A DNA stretch of 45,734 nucleotides from a virus: positions 1-45,734 of the IMG/VR virus record IMGVR_UViG_3300048838_000104; one strand, given 5' to 3'. Shown here piece by piece: positions 25,485 through 33,026 of this stretch. Position 1 is the stretch's first letter; each line of letters begins with the position of its first letter. Under the pieces are notes generated by a model. The model saw only the letters and a program-made list of their open reading frames with translations. It was not told where the DNA came from and did not search any database. Position numbers and translations under genes: made by a program.

Positions 25485-25904
25485 TTAAAGAAGCGGCTTA
25501 GTCATCCATACAAATCCTTTTTGGTTATGGTCTTTTAAGTCAGAATATCCACGCCTTTGATACCATTTGTACATCCAGCTTTCTTTTTTGACCCATAAAC
25601 AAGAAGTCTTTGCATTTAAGTCTTTGCCAATTTGTTCCCGTATTTCCTGCATTTTTTTACCAATTCCTTTATTTCGGTAATTTGGATTTACAAGTAAGTT
25701 TGACAAATAAACTGTTGTGTTGTCATCAATATACCAGTACACACTGGCTTCCGCTACACCATCCGCTTTAATTGTCAATGTTTCGATTCCTGAATCCTGA
25801 GAGAAACAAAAACGGGCGGTAACACCGCATAGCACCAATAAAGGGTACATCGGTATTTGCAGCATTGTAGCCCGTTCAAATTGTGTTGTATATTGATAGT
25901 TCAT
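25485..25904 (-). CDS. GNAT-family acetyltransferase
   Basis: 139 residues from the ATG at 25902-25904. The acetyl-CoA loop is RNKGIG, following VYLSNLLVNPNY, the classical motif A (strand, then R-x-x-G-x-G). The C-terminal WMYKWYQRRGYSDL is motif B, typical of small-molecule or peptide N-acetyltransferases. The substrate is unknown. GNATs are among the commonest integron-cassette genes, and this one lies between two attC-like sites. Confidence 0.85.
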   Translation of the reverse strand: MNYQYTTQFERATMLQIPMYPLLVLCGVTARFCFSQDSGIETLTIKADGVAEASVYWYIDDNTTVYLSNLLVNPNYRNKGIGKKMQEIREQIGKDLNAKTSCLWVKKESWMYKWYQRRGYSDLKDHNQKGFVWMTKPLL

Positions 25905-25950
25905 CTCTCGCAATCCGCTTCGATTTCATACCGCCAGCCATTATGCCCCA
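25905..25950 (-). other. Half attC-like site A2
   Basis: On the minus strand this reads AAATGGGGCATAATGGC and then TATGAAATCGAAGCGGA, which aligns base by base with the start of A3 (AAATGGGCGGTAACGG ... TATGAACTCGTAGCGGA). Its second half is missing: the GNAT start follows at once. GGGGCATAAT also complements the GTTATGCCCC at A1. Confidence 0.45.
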
Positions 25951-25951
25951 T

Positions 25952-26140
25952 TTAAGAACGCAAAGCCCGAACTACCTTGCATTTTACTATTCTGTATTTT
26001 TCATTTTCAAATTCAGTTCTTTTAAGCCTTGAAAAATGATAGTACAAGGCATCTTCTTTTAATTCTGTTTTCGCACAGATAGCGGAAACACTCCCGAATA
26101 TTTCAGGAGTGTTTGTTTCTTTGTTTAAAAACCAGAACAT
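25952..26140 (-). CDS. Small HTH-like hypothetical protein
   Basis: 62 residues from the ATG at 26138-26140, just after the stop of the upstream gene (TAAAATG). SVSAICAKTELKEDALYYHFSRLKRTEF looks like two helices separated by a turn, as in small DNA-binding phage proteins. Second gene of the P26.5 unit. Confidence 0.6.
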   Translation of the reverse strand: MFWFLNKETNTPEIFGSVSAICAKTELKEDALYYHFSRLKRTEFENEKYRIVKCKVVRALRS

Positions 26141-26141
26141 T

Positions 26142-26474
26142 TTACAATTCGTCAAATAATAATTCAGCCTGTTCTTTGCAGTGAGAATAAATTTCTAAAT
26201 CTTCACTATCTTCAGCAAAATCTGCGTTGTCTTCTGCGTAATTATAAATTGTACCTGATTCGCTTTCGTATTGTAGCGCATTTGAGTTTTCAGCAACATC
26301 AGCAGCAGAATCTTTATCAACTATCTGAAAAATTGCACCTGTGTTGTCAACTGCGTGTTCATCATCAAGTTGAACGAAAAATAATTCATTTGCTTGTTTA
26401 AAGTTTGTGTTGTTTACTTTTAAACTTGCTTTTTCTCTTAATTGAGTACCTGAAATTTCATAAATTCTTTTCAT
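26142..26474 (-). CDS. Very acidic small protein, first gene of P26.5
   Basis: 110 residues, of which about 25 are Asp or Glu and only about 8 are Lys or Arg. Acidic clusters are spread through the C-terminal half (YAEDNADFAEDSEDLE). It is the first gene after a near-perfect promoter and a terminator. Acidity and position fit a DNA-mimic or anti-defence protein, but no family is recognised and the function is inferred only weakly. Confidence 0.65.
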   Translation of the reverse strand: MKRIYEISGTQLREKASLKVNNTNFKQANELFFVQLDDEHAVDNTGAIFQIVDKDSAADVAENSNALQYESESGTIYNYAEDNADFAEDSEDLEIYSHCKEQAELLFDEL

Positions 26475-26519
26475 TGTCGTAAATTTTATTTGTGAAACAT
26501 TTGATTAATTATTACACTA

Positions 26520-26551
26520 CAAATATACAACGTTATTTTGTAATTACCAAA
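26520..26551 (-). promoter_or_regulatory. Bacteroidota-type promoter P26.5
   Basis: On the minus strand, TTTG (26548-26551), exactly 20 bases, then TATATTTG (26520-26527). Both boxes match the phylum consensus. The gene start is about 45 bases downstream, and a terminator lies just upstream, so this is an isolated transcription unit. Confidence 0.8.
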
Positions 26552-26612
26552 CATTTCTACAATTATTTTCATTTATTTTGTAATTTAATTTTATTTTAAA
26601 TAAGAACGCAAA

Positions 26613-26636
26613 GAAAAAACGGGGCATAACAGCCCC
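26613..26636 (-). terminator. Rho-independent terminator
   Basis: On the minus strand, GGGGC-TGTTAT-GCCCC followed by G and six T residues. It lies 45 bases after the stop of the coiled-coil gene. The same bases contain GTTATGCC, the 3' end of attC-like site A1, so the two interpretations overlap. Confidence 0.75.
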
Positions 26637-26690
26637 TATATTCAACTCCGCTACGCTCCGCAGCATATAGCTGCATCACGTCATAGCGCT
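26621..26690 (-). other. attC-like palindrome A1
   Basis: On the minus strand, CAGCTATAT and ATATAGGGGCTG arms surround a GC-rich spacer carrying CGTAGCGGAGT, and the site ends in GTTATGCCCC. The same 11-mer CGTAGCGGAGT (plus-strand 26645-26655) occurs in A3 (25445-25455). The site overlaps the last codons of the coiled-coil gene, as if the block was joined there. Confidence 0.45.
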
Positions 26691-27799
26691 GTCCCAATTT
26701 TCTTCTCCACATATTCCTGCATTTTCCTGGCCATGGTCAAAATTGCCGCCCTCAATTCCAAATTTTTAATGAATGGAACATTGGCAACATCACAAAAATA
26801 CACCTTCAACTTTTCCTCGTCTCCGGCCTGATCTGCCTTTTTCTTTTCGGCTGCCAGCTTTGCCCGTGCTGCTTCTTCCGCTTTTTTGAACTCAGTAAGC
26901 CTATCTGCCTGCTCCTTTAATTTCCTGTTCGCTTCTTCCTGTGCTTTTTTTGCTGCTTCCTGGGCCTGCCTTACCCTTTCATTTGCCGCTTCCAGCTCCT
27001 TTTCCTCCCTCTGTTTTTCTGCAGCCCGGATCTTTGCTTGTTTGTCTGCTTCTTTTTTTATCCTTTCATTCTCGGCTTCAACCTGGGCAACTTTGATCCG
27101 GTGTTCCTCCATTGCCTTCATTGCATCTTCCAGGACTTTTTCAACTTCCTGATCCTCCATACTGGTCAAATCCAACTTTTCAAATTCCTGTATCCAGGAT
27201 TTCATTGGCAATAACCGTTCCCTACGCTCCTGCAGCCTCTTTGCCAATTCGGCGGCTTTGACCCTTTCCTGTTCTTCCCTCTCCTGCTGCTCCTTGCGTG
27301 CCTGAACCTGAATCTTTGCCCCTGATAACATTGCGCTGTATTCCTTTTCGCTCAGCTTCCCAAGCGGCAAGCCCTGCGGGATAAATTCTATGTATGGCAT
27401 TACTTCTGCCTCTCGTTCAATCCTTAACGCCTCAATCCTTTTTGCCTCCTGTATCTCAGCAAACTTTTCCTTTTCCTCCAAATCTTTTTCAATCGGCTCG
27501 ATCAAGTTCTTTAGGATTTTTGCCACATTGTCAATTGCCTGGCCTTCTCTTAAGGAAGCCTCTTTTAATTGTTTTCTGGTAGCTTCAATTGCAACCCTCT
27601 TTTCCTTCAGGAATAACCGTCCGGCCCTGGCCATTGCCATCTCGGCCCTTTGGTCTTCCCGTGTTACCTGAATCGCATCAGCCTTTTGACGCCATTCCTC
27701 GGCCAGGGCAAAATACCCCTGAAAGTTTTCAATCAGTACTTGCGCCTTAGTCTGATCCAGGCCACTTTCCTTTACCGTTGTGATTAGCTGGTTTTCCAT
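26681..27799 (-). CDS. Long coiled-coil protein (DUF1351-like)
   Basis: A 372-residue, almost entirely helical protein with Glu/Lys/Arg/Gln runs (residues about 60-140 and 160-330). The N-terminal part (FQGYFALAEEWRQKADAIQVT ... DNVAKILKNLIEPIEKDLEEKEKF) resembles phage DUF1351-type proteins encoded near recombination genes. Possible roles are DNA-end handling or a scaffold; the function is unproven. The C-terminus runs into the A1 palindrome. Confidence 0.7.
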   Translation of the reverse strand: MENQLITTVKESGLDQTKAQVLIENFQGYFALAEEWRQKADAIQVTREDQRAEMAMARAGRLFLKEKRVAIEATRKQLKEASLREGQAIDNVAKILKNLIEPIEKDLEEKEKFAEIQEAKRIEALRIEREAEVMPYIEFIPQGLPLGKLSEKEYSAMLSGAKIQVQARKEQQEREEQERVKAAELAKRLQERRERLLPMKSWIQEFEKLDLTSMEDQEVEKVLEDAMKAMEEHRIKVAQVEAENERIKKEADKQAKIRAAEKQREEKELEAANERVRQAQEAAKKAQEEANRKLKEQADRLTEFKKAEEAARAKLAAEKKKADQAGDEEKLKVYFCDVANVPFIKNLELRAAILTMARKMQEYVEKKIGTAL

Positions 27800-27824
27800 G
27801 TTTTTTGTTTGTTTGATTCTACCT

Positions 27825-28829
27825 TTAAAATAGTTTGACTTGATTATCTTCTGTAAACCTACTTTTAACGTCGCTTAGATTTTTTACTGCCTGCTTGTAA
27901 TAACTCTCTTTCAATTCTATTCCAATAGCCTTACGACCCATCGAAACAGGTGAATAAACCTCTGACCCTACTCCCATGAACGGAGTTAATACAACCTCTC
28001 CAGGGTTTGAATAAAGCTCTACAATTCTATCAATAACATCAAGTTGAAGTGGATGTACGTGTTTTTCGTCGTCTTCTTCCCTACTTTCTTTAAACTGTAA
28101 CACATTATTTGATCGAATATCATCCCACACGGATGAAGCATATCGCTGCCAAATAACATGACTTAATTTATTTGTTGCTCCATCCTTTGAATTTTTGTGC
28201 CGTGCTTTTATATGTTCAAATTTACCGTACTTTTCCAGCATTGACCGTTCTCGTGTAGTTGAGTATTCCAAAATTGGCTTTGCCCCAGCATAATGGAACA
28301 GCCCATGTTCATGAGTAACCGGCACCTCATTTTCGCCCCCCTTTCTAAATACCAATAAATAATCAGGCATAGCAGTATAACATTTTGTTGAATCTTCGCA
28401 TAGCTGCTTATGCTTTAAACTATTTACCATTGTTCTATTACGTACCTCCAATGGCTCTTTCCAGATCGTGATTCTATTGTTGTAGGTGAACCCATTTTGT
28501 AAATGCAAGCGAATTATTTCATGCGGAAAATCCCATAAATTATGCGCAGTCGTGTTAAGCAATATATCCTGACAATGCACGACCGTTATCCTCCCAGGCT
28601 TCATAATTTTTGCAACCTCTTTTACTAAAAACTCATATTGCTGTAAAAACTGATCCTTCGTTTCACAGTTTGAAAAATCATTCTCCGAACTTGAATAATT
28701 ATACAATCCGGCAAACGGCGGCGAATAAACCGATAAATCGATACTTCTATCTTTTAATGAAGGAAGTACATACATGCAATCTCCATTATAAATTGCATAT
28801 TCTTCTGTAATGACCTGATCTTTTACCAT
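27825..28829 (-). CDS. DNA methyltransferase, beta class (N4-C or N6-A)
   Basis: 334 residues. The catalytic motif SPPF is at residues 36-39 (YSPPFAGLYNYSS) and the SAM-binding motif FMGVG is at 284-288. The order catalytic motif first, SAM motif last, is the beta class. The middle holds a target-recognition region (about 180-260). It modifies N4 of cytosine or N6 of adenine in phage DNA. It overlaps the helicase gene by 7 bases, and no restriction nuclease is visible, so it is probably an orphan enzyme that protects phage DNA. Confidence 0.92.
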   Translation of the reverse strand: MVKDQVITEEYAIYNGDCMYVLPSLKDRSIDLSVYSPPFAGLYNYSSSENDFSNCETKDQFLQQYEFLVKEVAKIMKPGRITVVHCQDILLNTTAHNLWDFPHEIIRLHLQNGFTYNNRITIWKEPLEVRNRTMVNSLKHKQLCEDSTKCYTAMPDYLLVFRKGGENEVPVTHEHGLFHYAGAKPILEYSTTRERSMLEKYGKFEHIKARHKNSKDGATNKLSHVIWQRYASSVWDDIRSNNVLQFKESREEDDEKHVHPLQLDVIDRIVELYSNPGEVVLTPFMGVGSEVYSPVSMGRKAIGIELKESYYKQAVKNLSDVKSRFTEDNQVKLF

Positions 28830-30184
28830 TTTGGAAGTATTATTTGATTATTAAATGTTTCTTTTTTAAAGGTAATATTTGAGTTCAAATTAATGTTTAG
28901 CTTTTCAAAAAGGCTAATCGCTTTTTCTGTCTTCAATTCAATTGCATCAATTACCCTTTGTTGTCCATCGCTTAATACTCGATCTGCATATACATCCCTT
29001 TTTTGTCCAAATCTCCAAAATCTTCTAATTGCCTGATACCACTGTTCATAACTCCACGTTGGAAAATATGTAGTATGGTTGCAATGCTGCCAGTTTAACC
29101 CAAACGCAGTTATTTTTGGTTTTGTAATAAGCTTTTTTATTTCACCTTTTGCAAAGGCAACCAATATGTCCTCCTTTTTATCTAAATTCATTGATCCGCA
29201 TATTTGATATGCCGACTTGTCAAGTTCTTGGAGTAATTCCCCTTCGTAGTTAAAATTACACCAATATACGGATGTTTCATGTTTAGACGCAATCTCAACA
29301 GCACGTTCACATCTATTATGAATAGTCATTTGCTGCTCTTGCCTTACCTCGGTCATTGTTTTAGCTATTTTTCCAAACATTAATATTTGCCCATCAACAA
29401 CCCAATTTTTATCATTCTTTACATAATGATCATTAATATATAAATCTTTCAGGATAAACATTTCATCTGAGAATCCAAAGTCTGAAGGCTTGCGCATTGA
29501 AATAGACCAACTCGAAACCCATTTAAAAAAATCATTCTCAGCATGCGGCTTTAAATACCATTTACATGCAATTTCTTGCGGCCTGATATTATTTTCGTTG
29601 TTTGCGAAAAACTTTTGCAACATTTCCATATAAGGCATATATCCTAACGCTTCTGAACTTGTTCCTAATTCAATAAAATCGTTTGGTGAGGGCGTTGCAG
29701 TTGCCAGAAAACGATACTTCATTTTTTTTAAAAATGTAGTAATATGACTTTTTATTGCACCATCAAAGTTCTTTAAAATACTTGACTCATCCAGAATTAC
29801 ACAATCAAAGTCACTTGAATCAAACTTATCAAGCCTTTCATAATTACATAACACAATATCCGTTGAGTATTTGCCATCTTTTGAATATGCCACTGAATCA
29901 ATCCCAAACTTCTCCGCTTCTTTAACAAATTGAAATGCAACTGCCAATGGCGTAACAATCAGCACCGGCTTATTAGTGTGCCTCGCATAATTTTGCGCTA
30001 TTACTAATTCTATAATTGTTTTCCCTGTTCCAGTATCCAGAAACAATGCACACCTGCCTTTCTTTATCGCATATTCTGCAACATATTTTTGAAAGTCAAA
30101 TAGTTGATCATGGATAAAATTAGGAATAATTCCATAATCAGCAGATGTATGTTTCTTCCTTTCTAAAAATTCCTTGTAATCCAT
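28823..30184 (-). CDS. SNF2/DEAD-type helicase
   Basis: 453 residues. Motif I GTGKT at 52-56, motif II DESS at 132-135, motif III ATATPSP at about 161-167, and a motif VI-like QAIRRFWRFGQKR near residue 395, all typical of SNF2-family ATPases. It is shorter than chromatin remodellers, as phage forms are. First gene of P30.2 and paired with the methyltransferase. It probably remodels or unwinds DNA in replication or recombination. Confidence 0.93.
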   Translation of the reverse strand: MDYKEFLERKKHTSADYGIIPNFIHDQLFDFQKYVAEYAIKKGRCALFLDTGTGKTIIELVIAQNYARHTNKPVLIVTPLAVAFQFVKEAEKFGIDSVAYSKDGKYSTDIVLCNYERLDKFDSSDFDCVILDESSILKNFDGAIKSHITTFLKKMKYRFLATATPSPNDFIELGTSSEALGYMPYMEMLQKFFANNENNIRPQEIACKWYLKPHAENDFFKWVSSWSISMRKPSDFGFSDEMFILKDLYINDHYVKNDKNWVVDGQILMFGKIAKTMTEVRQEQQMTIHNRCERAVEIASKHETSVYWCNFNYEGELLQELDKSAYQICGSMNLDKKEDILVAFAKGEIKKLITKPKITAFGLNWQHCNHTTYFPTWSYEQWYQAIRRFWRFGQKRDVYADRVLSDGQQRVIDAIELKTEKAISLFEKLNINLNSNITFKKETFNNQIILPKW

Positions 30185-30193
30185 AATTCAATT

Positions 30194-30307
30194 GTTTTAG
30201 TGTGTTTCAATTGTGTTACAAATATATACTAAATATTAACACAATGCAACAAATTGTATAAATATTTTTGCTTTTTTATGTAATTTATAACGATTTTAAA
30301 TAGCAAG
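30194..30307. repeat. Promoter repeat, copy A
   Basis: This 114-bp stretch matches 36721-36836 at about 94% identity, with a handful of substitutions and one 2-base gap. It covers the end of the resolvase gene and the gap before the helicase, and contains promoter P30.2. The AT-rich sequence is shared even beyond the promoter boxes. Confidence 0.9.
30219..30249 (-). promoter_or_regulatory. Bacteroidota-type promoter P30.2
   Basis: On the minus strand, TTG (30247-30249), 20 bases, then TATATTTG (30219-30226). The start of the helicase gene is about 30 bases downstream. TTGTGTTACAA (30211-30221) overlaps the -7 box and is nearly palindromic, a candidate operator. Confidence 0.75.
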
Positions 30308-30791
30308 CCCTATATCCATAAATCATGATACACATTGCATCAGCATTCTCCAAGTTCAGTCCCCGGTATCCCTTGTAAACAACCTTCTGGCTTTTTATCG
30401 CCTCCCTTACATAATCCCGCACCCTTGCCTTCCTCTGTTGCTTCGTTTCCCCTGCAATAGCTCCTACCGTCATATCCTGCCAAACCCTGGGCGTTACCTC
30501 CACTACTTGAATGCCGAAATTTATCAACGTCGTTGTGATCTGTGAAAAGTGATTGAATAGCTTTTGAAGTTGAAAAACTTTACCCGGCACACTCGTGTCC
30601 CCAGCATACAATTGAACTTTCTCAACATACACAACCGGCTTCCTTCCTTGCGTCAATTCAATTAACTGCGCTTGGAATCCTTTTACATTGTACTCCACCT
30701 TCTGCACAAGGGCAAAGTCCTGATCATCCCTGTGACTGCATATTGTCCCCTTTTTGCCCGGGTCAATGCTGATCAACATATCGTACTTCAT
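30285..30791 (-). CDS. RuvC-like Holliday junction resolvase
   Basis: 168 residues with an RNase H-like fold: catalytic Asp10 in ISIDPGKKG, Glu57 in VVYVEKVQ, and Glu148/Asp151 in LNLENADAM. These three acidic positions and the spacing match RuvC-type resolvases. It would cut branched DNA before packaging. It overlaps the HhH gene by 4 bases. Confidence 0.9.
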   Translation of the reverse strand: MKYDMLISIDPGKKGTICSHRDDQDFALVQKVEYNVKGFQAQLIELTQGRKPVVYVEKVQLYAGDTSVPGKVFQLQKLFNHFSQITTTLINFGIQVVEVTPRVWQDMTVGAIAGETKQQRKARVRDYVREAIKSQKVVYKGYRGLNLENADAMCIMIYGYRACYLKSL

Positions 30792-30976
30792 ACGTAAATT
30801 GATCCCGTGTCAACGAAATGCTTCATCTTGACCGTTCCAATACCCTTGACCTTTGATATTTCGTGAATGTCCCTGTATGGCCTTCCGGCAATGATCAAGT
30901 TTGCCGTTATCGTGCCGACATACTTCAAAAAAGTTAATGTCTCAGCACTTGCCTTGTTAATGTTTACTGGTGCCAT
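30788..30976 (-). CDS. Helix-hairpin-helix DNA-binding protein
   Basis: 62 residues from the ATG at 30974-30976 (MAPVNINKAS). NKASAETLTFLKYVGTITANLII and ISKVKGIGTVKMKHF are two helix-hairpin-helix units of the ComEA type, which bind duplex DNA without sequence preference. Co-encoded with the resolvase, it may help it bind DNA. Confidence 0.85.
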   Translation of the reverse strand: MAPVNINKASAETLTFLKYVGTITANLIIAGRPYRDIHEISKVKGIGTVKMKHFVDTGSIYV

Positions 30977-30986
30977 GACTTTGTTT

Positions 30987-31358
30987 TTAAAGTAGTGATT
31001 TAAATGCTTTATTTGCCCTATTTGCAAAACAATCTAACAGCGCCCATTCTGCGCTACAAAATGCTGCTTTGCTCGTATCTGTCAGCGCATTTAACGCCCT
31101 GAATAACATCTCTACTTCTTCCGCTGTAATCTCTACCGTCACTGGCTCCGGAGCATATATCACCGGACACCATGTTTTTCCTGCATCTGAAATGTACATT
31201 TTCGATCCACCTCTATTCCATCGCAATCCAAATTCGCCATCTGTGATATATAGTGAGTTGTTGCCCTCCGGCATGATCCCAATACATTTACCGTCCTTCA
31301 AATACCTGACCGCCTCCAATAAATCCATGGGCTGATCTCTTAATACTTTAATTTTCAT
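30987..31358 (-). CDS. Hypothetical protein
   Basis: 123 residues. The first half is beta-rich with two WxxG turns; the second half is a helical segment (EVEMLFRALNALTDTSKAAFCSAEWALLDCFANRANKAF). The helical C-terminus recalls regions of other phage early proteins, but no family is recognised. It overlaps the loader-like gene by 11 bases. Confidence 0.6.
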   Translation of the reverse strand: MKIKVLRDQPMDLLEAVRYLKDGKCIGIMPEGNNSLYITDGEFGLRWNRGGSKMYISDAGKTWCPVIYAPEPVTVEITAEEVEMLFRALNALTDTSKAAFCSAEWALLDCFANRANKAFKSLL

Positions 31359-32169
31359 CTTTCTGCTGTGTTAGTGTAAAAATATCCTTTCCCTGATCGA
31401 CCAACTTATCAAATGCTAAACGGATGCATTTTATGTCCGCTTTGTTCCGCATGAAAATCATTGTGTAATGCCCAATGATCCCCTGCTTAAACTCCCCTAA
31501 CTCCCTCTGCTTATCCAACTCATGCACCCTCTTTGAACTCTGCATCTCATCAAACGCCTGACGCTGTTCTACCTCAGTCATTTCCACCTCCTCATCCAAC
31601 AACTCATGTTTTGCTAAAAACCGCATTACTGGCAATGTTACCAGAAATTCCGGTGCCTTCAAATCATCCCTGTAAGCGACAAACTCCCGCTGTATCATTT
31701 CAAAAAAGTCCTGATCAATCTTGACCTTTTCCTCCTCACTCAGTTCTTTCTTCGCCTCTGGAAGCAACCCCGATACTGCCAGCATGGTTTTACCCCGGTA
31801 CTGCTCATACGCCCTCAGAATCTTTGTTATGTACAGGATTGAAAATTGCTGGTAGTGTTCTATGCTTCCTTTTGTCAAATACTCATCCAGCTTGCCCATG
31901 ATAGCCAGCTCAAAGGCCAGCTTCACTTCATGCAGCGAAAACCGCGAATAATACCTTTGCAGAACTCCGGTCAATCTGGTAGCGTCATATTCATCATAAT
32001 TTCTCAACCCAATATCCCGGCTCACTCCCTGCATTAAAAGATTTACCCCAGCAATCAATTCATCATTACTAAGCTCCCCTATCGGCTTTTGTCCTGCTGC
32101 CTGCACTATTAATTGTCCGGCCTGGTCAAGCTTCTGTAATACCTCTAATTCTAACTTCAGCAGGTTCAT
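31348..32169 (-). CDS. Putative helicase loader / replication protein
   Basis: A 273-residue, mostly helical protein that directly follows the initiator gene (4-base overlap). It has no Walker A motif, so it is not a DnaC-type ATPase. Its position after the initiator is the usual place for a phage helicase loader or DnaA-like adaptor. This is inference from gene order. Confidence 0.6.
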   Translation of the reverse strand: MNLLKLELEVLQKLDQAGQLIVQAAGQKPIGELSNDELIAGVNLLMQGVSRDIGLRNYDEYDATRLTGVLQRYYSRFSLHEVKLAFELAIMGKLDEYLTKGSIEHYQQFSILYITKILRAYEQYRGKTMLAVSGLLPEAKKELSEEEKVKIDQDFFEMIQREFVAYRDDLKAPEFLVTLPVMRFLAKHELLDEEVEMTEVEQRQAFDEMQSSKRVHELDKQRELGEFKQGIIGHYTMIFMRNKADIKCIRLAFDKLVDQGKDIFTLTQQKDEN

Positions 32170-32837
32170 AAATTCAGGTATGATTTTAAATCATTTTCCT
32201 TTGCACTATTTACACACATTTTCAGCTTTCCTTGCTTTTTATCGTTTCTCATCATGTTCCTTGCTGTTGCTATCCACCCCCTGGCTGTTCGGTATTTTCG
32301 CTTGTCCCTGGCCCTTAACCCGGCCGTCCAATCTTTCACAACATGGTAGTAGTAATGAACATCTATATTTAGCTTTGCTTCCTCCTGCATCCTTTCCCTA
32401 AACTTTTCAATGTCGTAAACCTCCGAATTTTCAAAAATTGTTTCTTTTTCATTTTTTTCAATATTATTTGTTATTGGTTCTTTTGTTATATTAGTTATTA
32501 GTAGTTGCGGGTTTCCCGTAAGCGGGTTTCCCGTATCCGGGAAATCGGTAAACTTTACAGATGAAACGCAATAATCAATTCCGGCAAATTGAGTTCCCTC
32601 TTTTAATGTCATTCTTTTTGCATAGCCAAATTCAATTAGCTCATTCATTGCCGAATTTGTAGCATCCCTTCCATCCTTGCTTCTATTACATAAATCAGAC
32701 ATTGATATTTTCCAATCATCCGGCAAACTCATCAGATAGGCTAACAACCCTTTGGCCTTCCAGCTCATTTCAGTCTCCTGAAGGGGCTGATTGTCTATTA
32801 ACGTGTAATTGTCAACTGGTCTAATTCTCTGAATCAT
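32166..32837 (-). CDS. Replication initiator with winged-helix start
   Basis: 223 residues. The N-terminus (ETEMSWKAKGLLAYLMSLPDDWKISMSDLCNRSKDG) is the winged-helix region found in phage replication proteins. A linker containing DTGNPLTGNPQ at about 100-110 is encoded by two direct DNA repeats. The C-terminal RTARGWIATARNMMRN helix is the typical end of these proteins. It should bind the origin and recruit the host replisome, since the phage has no polymerase. Confidence 0.85.
   Translation of the reverse strand: MIQRIRPVDNYTLIDNQPLQETEMSWKAKGLLAYLMSLPDDWKISMSDLCNRSKDGRDATNSAMNELIEFGYAKRMTLKEGTQFAGIDYCVSSVKFTDFPDTGNPLTGNPQLLITNITKEPITNNIEKNEKETIFENSEVYDIEKFRERMQEEAKLNIDVHYYYHVVKDWTAGLRARDKRKYRTARGWIATARNMMRNDKKQGKLKMCVNSAKENDLKSYLNL
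32425..32548. other. Candidate replication origin (iterons plus AT-rich flank)
   Basis: GCGGGTTTCCCGTA occurs at 32507-32520 and 32522-32535, exact direct copies spaced 15 bp. A related inverted element (CCGGGAAATCGG) lies at 32537-32548. An AT-rich stretch with many ATT/TTA runs follows at 32425-32506. All of this is inside the initiator gene, as in lambda O. Confidence 0.65.
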
Positions 32838-32849
32838 GGCTTCCGTGTG

Positions 32850-33002
32850 TTATGATACGGCATTTTCATGCGGACATACTTTGAAATTAAACCTTTCCTT
32901 AATTTCTCCTTCAATCGAAATAGCCCCGGATATTTGATGTACTCCATTTTTCCACCACTTCACCCCGGTCGTTTCTAAATCGTAAAAAAACAACTTTTCC
33001 AT
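32850..33002 (-). pseudogene. Truncated DnaQ-like exonuclease
   Basis: 50 residues, beginning MEKLFFYDLETTGVKWWKNG with the Exo I motif DLETTG and continuing GVHQISGAI, the start of a DEDDh 3'-5' exonuclease. The frame stops at VS-TAA before the Exo II and Exo III motifs, which are needed for activity. Only a short gap separates it from the initiator gene. It looks like the remnant of a longer gene, or a small protein that kept only the first part. Confidence 0.75.
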
Positions 33003-33026
33003 AACATTCTTTTTTTTAATGAATAA

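Noticed and set aside
26621-26636. GGGGC hairpin as evidence for attC alone
   Set aside because: The hairpin with six Ts is a full terminator by itself, so A1 is the least certain of the attC-like sites and was not used as sole support.
32501-32548. CRISPR array
   Set aside because: Only two direct 14-bp copies with a 1-bp gap and no spacers; the repeats are coding and fit an origin.
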